Assembly: GCA_015490105.1 (NCBI GenBank)
Contig: WFYK01000121.1
Coordinates: forward strand, 1 to 11,049
Source of the DNA: Aquificaceae bacterium
GTDB lineage: Bacteria > Aquificota > Aquificia > Aquificales > Aquificaceae
Length of the DNA: 11,049 bases
Reading direction: 5' to 3'
In this document: positions 6,959 to 11,049 of the stretch, piece after piece
Numbering within the stretch: position 1 is the stretch's first letter
Layout: each line of letters opens with the position of its first letter
Translations under genes and position numbers: made by a program
Notes under the pieces: generated by a model
What the model was told of the DNA's origin: nothing
Seen by the model: the letters and a program-made list of their open reading frames with translations, nothing else
Database searches by the model: none

Positions 6959-7186
6959 TTCCTTTTCTTTTTCTTCCTTTTTAGCTTCATCAAGTTCCTT
7001 AGCTTTTACTTCTTTTACCTTTGTTTCCTCCTCTACGTCTATCTCACCCGAAAGGGCCTTTTTAAAGTTTCTGATCCCTGAACCCAAGGCCTTCCCCACT
7101 TCAGGTATGCGCGATGCTCCGAAGAGGAGAACAACTATAGCTAAGATTACCAAAAGTTCGGTATAGCTGATACCACCCGGTAGCAT
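6944..7186 (-). CDS. tatA: Sec-independent translocase pore subunit TatA/TatE
   Basis: This 80-aa protein has the family's usual small size. A short N-terminus is followed by one membrane helix (about residues 8-23, LLVILAIVVLLFG), the FG hinge with downstream SRIPEVGKALG, an amphipathic helix (about 26-45), and a loose Lys/Glu-rich cytoplasmic tail (about 48-80). TatA oligomers form the export path for folded twin-arginine proteins together with TatC. No tatC is in the window. The protein is TatA/E-like and not TatB, because the N-terminal polar residue is not the Glu typical of TatB and the tail is short. The ATG has an excellent ribosome site (AGGAGG, plus-strand positions 7194-7199). It lies 34 bp after the arabinose-5-phosphate isomerase gene and 45 bp before dnaG. 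Confidence 0.93.
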   Translation of the reverse strand: MLPGGISYTELLVILAIVVLLFGASRIPEVGKALGSGIRNFKKALSGEIDVEEETKVKEVKAKELDEAKKEEKEKEEAKS

Positions 7187-7206
7187 AACCTTACCTCCTC
7201 GTCTAT

Positions 7207-7215
7207 ATCATAACA
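7207..7215 (-). promoter_or_regulatory. Candidate extended -10 promoter for tatA
   Basis: In the 34-bp spacer upstream of tatA the minus strand reads TGTTATGAT, which fits the extended -10 pattern TGnTATAAT with one mismatch. The region 17 bp further up has no good -35 hexamer, as is common for extended -10 promoters. Transcription would begin near 7200, immediately before the strong ribosome site, giving a leader of about 14 nt. This is a pattern match only; tatA may equally be read from the upstream genes. Confidence 0.3.
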
Positions 7216-7220
7216 CCCGC

Positions 7221-8204
7221 CTAAAGGTTTATCTCCGCCCGCAGTATGTCGTGAAGGTGAATTATCCCTACTGGTCTGTGGTTATCATCTACAACGATCA
7301 GAACAGTTATTTTGTGTTCTTCCATTCTCCTTAAAGCCTCAAGGGCAAGCTCGTCTTCCTTAGCGGTTTTTGGGTTAGTAGTCATAGCATCTCTCGCTAC
7401 CGCGGTGTTGAAATCTCCTCCCCTCTTTACGAAACGCCTCAAATCTCCGTCGGTGATTATACCCGTGAGTTTGCCCTCTCCGTTTACTACCGCGGTAGCA
7501 CCAAAACCCTTCGACGTCATTTCTAAAACTACCTCTTTCATGGGTGTGTCTTCTTTTACTACAGGCAATTCATCACCCGTGTGGTAAAGATCTCTAACAA
7601 GTCTCAGTTTCCTGCCGAGCGATCCAGCAGGGTGTCTTAAGGCAAAGTCCCTTTCGGAAAAACCCCTTAGCTTTAAAAGGCTCATAGCTAATGCATCTCC
7701 CAAAGTGAGGGTTACGGTGGAGGAAGTCGTCGGGGCAAGTTTTAGGGGGCAGGCTTCTTCCTTGACGTTCAAATATATATGAACATCACTGTATTTTGCC
7801 AAGGTGGACTCGGGGTTGTTCGTTATGGCTATTACCGGGACGCCGAGCATCTTAGCGTAGGGGATAATTTGAAGGACCTCTTGAGACTCTCCGCTGTTGG
7901 AGATTGCGATCAGAACGTCCCCGCTGTCTAAAGTTCCCAGATCTCCATGGAGTGCCTCCGCGGGATGCAGAAATTGAGCGGGGGTCCCGGTGCTCGAAAG
8001 GGTAGAAGCTATCTTTCTGGCAACGTGTCCCGATTTCCCTATGCCCGTTACGATAACCTTACCTTCGCAGGCGAGGATTAAATCTATAGCTTTTAAAAAC
8101 TCTCCTCCCAATGCATCCTTTAGGTTTTTTAGGCCCTCTATTTCCTTATCTATTACTTCCTTGGCAAAGTTTAAAATCTCTTCCTTTGAACTGACTTCCT
8201 TCAT
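7221..8204 (-). CDS. kdsD: D-arabinose-5-phosphate isomerase (KdsD/KpsF/GutQ family)
   Basis: This 327-aa cytoplasmic enzyme interconverts ribulose 5-phosphate and arabinose 5-phosphate, the first step toward KDO for lipopolysaccharide. The SIS domain (about residues 35-178) shows VTGIGKSGHVARKIASTLSS (K57, H60), the FLHPAEALHGDLG segment (H80, H86) and SNSGES (102-107). The conserved RHPAGSLGR (H191) links to two CBS domains (about 203-260 and 272-327). The order SIS-CBS-CBS and the length are those of full KdsD/KpsF proteins. The start ATG follows GGTGAGGT and lies 3 bp after the stop of the upstream 111-aa gene, so these two are certainly co-transcribed. The family includes paralogues (KdsD, KpsF, GutQ) that cannot be told apart from sequence alone; KdsD is the safest call for a Gram-negative-type bacterium where no sugar-alcohol or capsule genes are nearby. 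Confidence 0.95.
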   Translation of the reverse strand: MKEVSSKEEILNFAKEVIDKEIEGLKNLKDALGGEFLKAIDLILACEGKVIVTGIGKSGHVARKIASTLSSTGTPAQFLHPAEALHGDLGTLDSGDVLIAISNSGESQEVLQIIPYAKMLGVPVIAITNNPESTLAKYSDVHIYLNVKEEACPLKLAPTTSSTVTLTLGDALAMSLLKLRGFSERDFALRHPAGSLGRKLRLVRDLYHTGDELPVVKEDTPMKEVVLEMTSKGFGATAVVNGEGKLTGIITDGDLRRFVKRGGDFNTAVARDAMTTNPKTAKEDELALEALRRMEEHKITVLIVVDDNHRPVGIIHLHDILRAEINL

Positions 8205-8207
8205 ACC

Positions 8208-8543
8208 TCACCCCTTGGCAGGTCTCTTTCCCAAGAGGGTTTCTACTATAGCTATTATTTTCATCTTGCACGGTGCTGGTGCCTTGGTAAAAATACCGAG
8301 TGTGTCTATCACCCTACTGACCTCCTCCGGAGAGCTGTTCTTCACGAAATCGTTCAAGAGTTCTAAAGAATCCTCTATGCCTGAAACGATCTTCTCTTGG
8401 TTTGCAAGATCTTTTATATCGGTTCCGTCCCTGAGCTTTCTTAGGGCTTTCATGCATTTGACGGTCAGGTCGTCCCTGAACTCGGACCATCTGAGGTCCG
8501 CATAGCGGGTAACTATCTCCAGGAATAATTCGAGGCTTCTCAT
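8208..8543 (-). CDS. Small helical protein of unknown function, 111 aa
   Basis: I do not recognise this gene. The protein appears all-helical and charged, with no signal peptide or membrane helix. Two cysteines (about C30 and C92) are far apart and form no metal motif. The C-terminal part (FTKAPAPCKMKIIAIVETLLG) is more hydrophobic. The ATG at 8541-8543 cannot be extended, because an in-frame TAA lies within 12 bases upstream. No Shine-Dalgarno is visible, and a divergent gene begins only 15 bp away. It ends 3 bp before the arabinose-5-phosphate isomerase gene, so it is the first gene of that unit and may be functionally tied to it. The frame is open throughout with neighbour-like codon use, and the tight packing supports a real gene. 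Confidence 0.75.
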   Translation of the reverse strand: MRSLELFLEIVTRYADLRWSEFRDDLTVKCMKALRKLRDGTDIKDLANQEKIVSGIEDSLELLNDFVKNSSPEEVSRVIDTLGIFTKAPAPCKMKIIAIVETLLGKRPAKG

Positions 8544-8558
8544 ATAAGATAGTTAAAC
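8544..8558. promoter_or_regulatory. 15-bp divergent start region
   Basis: Two start codons face away from each other across 15 bp. Each frame has a stop inside the gap (TAG on the plus strand, TAA on the minus strand), so neither gene can begin further upstream in frame. Promoters must therefore lie in the opposite gene's coding sequence or overlap the start codons. Weak candidates are TATAAG (8543-8548) for the plus strand and, on the minus strand, TGGACT with 17 bp to TTTAAC. Either would give nearly leaderless messages, in keeping with the missing ribosome sites of both genes. Confidence 0.45.
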
Positions 8559-8849
8559 ATGGGGGTAAGGTTTGAGTCCACAGGTATAAAAGACGAAGAG
8601 AAAGCTAAGGAGATCCTTAGAAAGGAAGGTTACTCCGTTTATGTGTGGGAAGACTCTCCGGGCACATATTACCCTACCCATACGCATCCAGACAGGGAGG
8701 TCAGATGGGTTGTAAAGGGTGAGGTGACTATAGGAGTAGAGGGCAGAGAGATTACGCTGAAGGAAGGCGATCGTATAGAGCTTGATCCCAACACACCCCA
8801 TTGGGCTAAAACGGACAAGGGTGTAAGGTATGTCTGCGGTTCTAAGTGA
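8559..8849 (+). CDS. Small single-domain cupin protein
   Basis: This 96-aa protein is a minimal cupin beta-barrel. Cupin motif 1 is exact: G35-x5-H41-x-H43-x3-E47-x6-G54. Motif 2 is present as GDRIELDPNTPHWAKT, with the fourth ligand at H81. The four expected metal ligands H41, H43, E47 and H81 are all there, so a bound Fe, Mn, Ni or Zn ion is likely. Substrate and reaction cannot be read from sequence; small cupins serve as dioxygenases, isomerases or sensors. The first about 30 residues (KDEEKAKEILRKEGY) form a charged helix before the barrel. It starts 15 bp from a divergent gene without a visible ribosome site and is the first gene of a plus-strand run ending in priA. Its stop overlaps the next start by one base (TGATG). 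Confidence 0.9.
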   Translation: MGVRFESTGIKDEEKAKEILRKEGYSVYVWEDSPGTYYPTHTHPDREVRWVVKGEVTIGVEGREITLKEGDRIELDPNTPHWAKTDKGVRYVCGSK

Positions 8850-9262
8850 TGGGTAAGGTAGTTTCTTTCGGCGGATCTCCTCAACCTAAGGACGAAAACT
8901 TAAAGCCCTTGACAGAGGAAGATATAAAAGCCCTCTTTGATCCTCTCAAGGAGGGGTTATTCAAACTCTACCCTTCCCAGATTGGATCCGTAGACGGTAT
9001 AGTTGCGGTAGGGGAGGCCAAGGATAGTAGGAAGGTCCTGGTAGGACTTCTCTTTTGGACAAATAAAAAAACGGGAATGAGGTCACTTTCTACATTTATA
9101 GCGTTTTTCCTCAACGACAAACTCGAAAAGATATCTTTCTTGGAAGCTAAGAACAACTACTGGGATTGGGATATAGCTGTTAAGACCTTAAAGCCTGACT
9201 TTCATATAGAGGAGATGGTAAGTGAAATACTAAGAGTTAAGAAGGAGTTCACAGGAGGGTAA
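8849..9262 (+). CDS. Unknown alpha/beta protein, 137 aa
   Basis: I do not recognise this gene. I place the start at ATG 8849, which overlaps the cupin stop by one base (TGATG); a GTG at 8846 would add one residue. The protein looks like a mixed alpha/beta fold, with strand-like stretches such as GSVDGIVAVGEA, KVLVGLLFW and STFIAFFL, and a C-terminal helix (about residues 115-137). There are no cysteines, signal peptide or recognised catalytic motif. The overlap with the cupin gene and the 4-bp gap to the hydrolase indicate one operon. Aromatic residues cluster at NNYWDWD (about 102-108). A small enzyme-accessory or ligand-binding role is possible, but the sequence does not show it. Confidence 0.78.
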   Translation: MGKVVSFGGSPQPKDENLKPLTEEDIKALFDPLKEGLFKLYPSQIGSVDGIVAVGEAKDSRKVLVGLLFWTNKKTGMRSLSTFIAFFLNDKLEKISFLEAKNNYWDWDIAVKTLKPDFHIEEMVSEILRVKKEFTGG

Positions 9263-9266
9263 GACT

Positions 9267-10025
9267 ATGAAAGTGTTTTCACCTAAGGTGGTTCTCTTCC
9301 TTCACGCTTTTCCCCTGAGTAAGGACATGTATATCTATCAGTTTAGGAAACTCGAGGAAAAAGGGCTTCCTTTCGTTGCCCTCGACTACCCCGGTTTTGG
9401 GGACGAACCACCGCCTTTGGGTGACGTTTCGATCGAAAGTTTAACGGACTTTGTAGTGTTTAAGTTGAGGTCCTTAGGGGTTAGGGAGGTAGTTGCGATA
9501 GGTGACAGTATGGGTGGATACATAATGTTTGACCTTTTCAGGAGATACAGAACCCTCTTAAGAGGTTTGGTTTTTGTAGCGACAAGGGCTGAAGCGGACC
9601 CGCCAGAAGCTAAAAAACTAAGGTATGAAACCATAGAAAGGGTGAAAAAGGAGGGAAAGGCTTTTCTTATAGAAACTATGCTTGAAAATCAGACCTCGCC
9701 CGCAACGAAAAGGGACACTTCAAAGATGGCCTTTCTAAGAACACTTATGGAAAAGGCCACAGAGGAAGGAATAGTAAAAACACTGAAGGCTCTTGCGGAA
9801 CGCAGAGACAACACGGATTTGCTCAGCCAAATAGATGTTCCCACTCTCGTTATCGCAGGAAAGGACGATGAGAAGGTGACACCTCCCCAAGTGGTTAAGA
9901 AAATAGCTCAAGGTATAAAGGGCAGTGTCTACTACGAACTTGAAAACAGCGCTCACCTGCCCCCTTTTGAAAACCCAAAAGCTTTCAACGAGGTTCTTGA
10001 GAAGTTTTTAAAGGAAATCTTCTAA
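9267..10025 (+). CDS. Alpha/beta-fold hydrolase
   Basis: This 252-aa protein is a complete alpha/beta hydrolase. The oxyanion segment LFLHAFPLSKDM (about residues 10-21) is followed by DYPGFGDEP (40-48). The nucleophile elbow is GDSMGG with Ser81. The acid is Asp200 or Asp201 in AGKDDEKVTPP, and the base is His230 in NSAHLPPFENP. A helical lid lies around residues 110-180. With no signal peptide it should act in the cytoplasm on an ester, thioester or similar bond; the family is too broad to name the substrate. The ATG has a strong ribosome site (AGGAGGG, 9254-9260). It lies 4 bp after the preceding unknown gene and 12 bp before the flavin-barrel gene, so it is in the middle of the cupin-to-priA run. 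Confidence 0.93.
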   Translation: MKVFSPKVVLFLHAFPLSKDMYIYQFRKLEEKGLPFVALDYPGFGDEPPPLGDVSIESLTDFVVFKLRSLGVREVVAIGDSMGGYIMFDLFRRYRTLLRGLVFVATRAEADPPEAKKLRYETIERVKKEGKAFLIETMLENQTSPATKRDTSKMAFLRTLMEKATEEGIVKTLKALAERRDNTDLLSQIDVPTLVIAGKDDEKVTPPQVVKKIAQGIKGSVYYELENSAHLPPFENPKAFNEVLEKFLKEIF

Positions 10026-10037
10026 AGGAGGTGCGTT

Positions 10038-10472
10038 ATGCTTCCGAGGGAGCTAATAGATCTTATGAGAGATCTGGGAGTATTTCCCGTAGTTGTAGGG
10101 ACTGTAGACGGGGAAGGTAACCTTCACATGACTTTTATAACTTGGATTTATCCCGTCGACGAAAGGACGCTCAGGCTTGCGGTTAGCTCCAAGGCAAGAA
10201 CCGCCCAGAACATAAGGGATACGGGTAAAGTTGCAGTTCAAATATTTGCTCCTGACAAGTCCCTCACCTGCTACGGAACCGCAAAGGAAATCCTTGAAAA
10301 GATAGAAGGTATACCCTTTGACGTTTCAGTATTTGAGATGAACGTAGAGAGTGTGGAAAATTCCCTCTTTCCCGGGTCTACCATAACGGGGATAATACCC
10401 TTTGCCCACACGGGTAAAGTTTTGAAGATGGTCGAGCTCGATGAGAAAGTAATGAGTGCTTTAAAGAGCTAA
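10038..10472 (+). CDS. Pyridoxamine 5'-phosphate oxidase-like FMN-barrel protein
   Basis: This 144-aa protein fits the split-barrel flavin-binding fold. The strands VFPVVVGTVDGEGNLHMTFI and RTLRLAVSSKARTAQNIRDT followed by GKVAVQIF (about residues 15-70) match the usual order in PNPOx-like proteins, in which the segment near TAQNIR contacts FMN. It is shorter than true PdxH (about 200 aa or more) and lacks its C-terminal part, so it is probably an FMN- or F420-type reductase or a flavin-binding protein of another use, not a vitamin B6 enzyme. The substrate is unknown. The ATG has an excellent ribosome site (AAAGGAGGTG). The stop codon is directly followed by the GTG of priA, so the two are in one unit. 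Confidence 0.85.
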   Translation: MLPRELIDLMRDLGVFPVVVGTVDGEGNLHMTFITWIYPVDERTLRLAVSSKARTAQNIRDTGKVAVQIFAPDKSLTCYGTAKEILEKIEGIPFDVSVFEMNVESVENSLFPGSTITGIIPFAHTGKVLKMVELDEKVMSALKS

Positions 10473-11049
10473 GTGAAGCTCCTGAAGGTTTTTTTGCCTA
10501 CCGGATCCGTAGCTTACTACGATCCACCTCAAGATATGCCCTCCGATCCGATAGGTCGGAGGGTTTTAGTGCCTTCGGGAGATGGACACGTTACAGGTGT
10601 AGTTGCTGGTTTAGGGAAGGGGAAACCAAAAGGGGAAGCACTCTACTTTGTGGACGATTCTCCCGTCGTAGGTAGGGATGAAATAGTTTTTGTTTATCAG
10701 TGTGCTAAAGACTATCTACTTTCACCTGCCAAGGTCTTTTCCTTTTTATTTCCCTCCGCCTTCTTTTGGAAGCGCAAAAGTGTAGTCAAAGTCAATATCA
10801 AAAACCTGAAAGGTTTGGACGCTTTTTCCGCTTCTGTTGTCGAACATGTAAGATCAAAACATCAGGTTAGTTTGTCTTCCCTCGAAAAGAAGTTCGGAAA
10901 AGCACCTATAAAGGAACTCATAAAAAAGGGTATACTCAGGGTAGAGGAAAGGTGGATAGCTCCAGAACCCAAAAAAGAGGTCTTCCTTTCCCTGGCTGTA
11001 AACTTGGAAGAAGCTCTAAGTAGGATCAAAAAAGCCCAAAAGAAGCTAC
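10473..11049 (+). CDS. priA: Primosomal protein N' (PriA helicase), N-terminal part (partial)
   Basis: An open frame begins with GTG at 10473-10475, immediately after the stop of the previous gene, and runs to the window edge without a stop (192 codons). The first 45 residues (VFLPTGSVAYYDPP, then GRRVLVPSGDGHVTGVVAGLG) match the N-terminal domain of PriA, which binds the 3' end of a nascent strand at a stalled fork. A winged-helix-like segment follows (about residues 110-165, KGLDAFSASVVEHV to LIKKGILRVEE). The helicase motifs and zinc region lie beyond the window. PriA reloads the replicative helicase for replication restart. The ribosome site is weak (AAAGAG), consistent with translational coupling. 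A GC-rich hairpin with a T-run sits at codons 23-32; see the separate entry. Confidence 0.82.
   Translation, partial: MKLLKVFLPTGSVAYYDPPQDMPSDPIGRRVLVPSGDGHVTGVVAGLGKGKPKGEALYFVDDSPVVGRDEIVFVYQCAKDYLLSPAKVFSFLFPSAFFWKRKSVVKVNIKNLKGLDAFSASVVEHVRSKHQVSLSSLEKKFGKAPIKELIKKGILRVEERWIAPEPKKEVFLSLAVNLEEALSRIKKAQKKL
10539..10568 (+). terminator. Terminator-like hairpin inside the priA 5' coding region
   Basis: CCCTCCGA (10539-10546) and TCGGAGGG (10556-10563) form a perfect 8-bp stem, six of the pairs GC, with a 9-base loop, followed directly by TTTTA (10564-10568). A further G-U pair could extend the stem. This is the form of an intrinsic terminator but lies about 66 bases after the priA start, within the reading frame. 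It may terminate or attenuate transcription from the upstream operon when priA is not translated. Confidence 0.5.

Noticed and set aside
7990..8505. A 171-codon plus-strand open frame
   Set aside because: It is antisense to the start of kdsD and most of the 111-aa gene, and its translation is Ser/Ile/Leu-rich with no motif. The kdsD part is certainly coding on the other strand.
8553..8884. Minus-strand open frames opposite the cupin gene
   Set aside because: The plus strand carries an exact cupin motif 1 with all four metal ligands; the opposite frames have no support.
1..11049. CRISPR array, tRNA, rRNA, insertion sequence, toxin-antitoxin or defence genes
   Set aside because: I saw no regularly spaced direct repeats, no tRNA or rRNA signatures, no transposase or recombinase and no defence-type domain. 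The space is filled by housekeeping and small unknown genes.

Overview
The window is dense bacterial chromosome with almost no intergenic DNA. The proteins suggest a hyperthermophilic Aquificales relative, probably Aquificaceae: they are compact and rich in Lys and Glu, gene overlaps are common, and DnaG and RpoD have an Aquifex-like architecture. As far as I can recall the Aquifex aeolicus DnaG sequence, this DnaG is clearly related but not the same, so another genus is likely. That placement is inference from memory, not from a search.

Left edge, + strand (1-1219): the last 61 residues of an endonuclease III-related HhH-GPD DNA glycosylase with its iron-sulfur cysteines, overlapped by a 191-aa protein with three predicted zinc ribbons, itself overlapped (ATGA) by a 159-aa protein of unknown function. 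This run meets the minus-strand operon tail to tail, with an 8-bp overlap of coding ends.

Centre, - strand (read from 8543 down to 1212): a 111-aa unknown gene, the D-arabinose-5-phosphate isomerase gene (kdsD/kpsF type), tatA, dnaG, rpoD, phoU, and an NtrY-type membrane histidine kinase. From dnaG onward the four genes overlap by 4, 4 and 11 bp, so primase, primary sigma factor, PhoU and sensor kinase look translationally coupled. This is the classical dnaG-rpoD pair without rpsU, extended by a phosphate-signalling-like pair. Candidate promoters lie before tatA (extended -10) and before dnaG (TTGACT and TATAAA-like), so the run may be several transcription units.

Right side, + strand (8559 to the end): a small cupin, a 137-aa unknown, an alpha/beta hydrolase, a pyridoxamine-phosphate-oxidase-like flavin-barrel protein, and the start of the helicase gene priA, which runs off the window. 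Only 15 bp separate the divergent starts of the 111-aa gene and the cupin gene. A perfect 8-bp GC-rich hairpin followed by TTTT lies inside the priA 5' coding region and may act as a terminator or attenuator.

No tRNA, rRNA, insertion sequence, CRISPR array or phage gene was seen. No gap between genes exceeds about 50 bp. I found no clear defence or mobile system; the more unusual material is the operon organisation, the unknown small genes and the possible regulatory sites.
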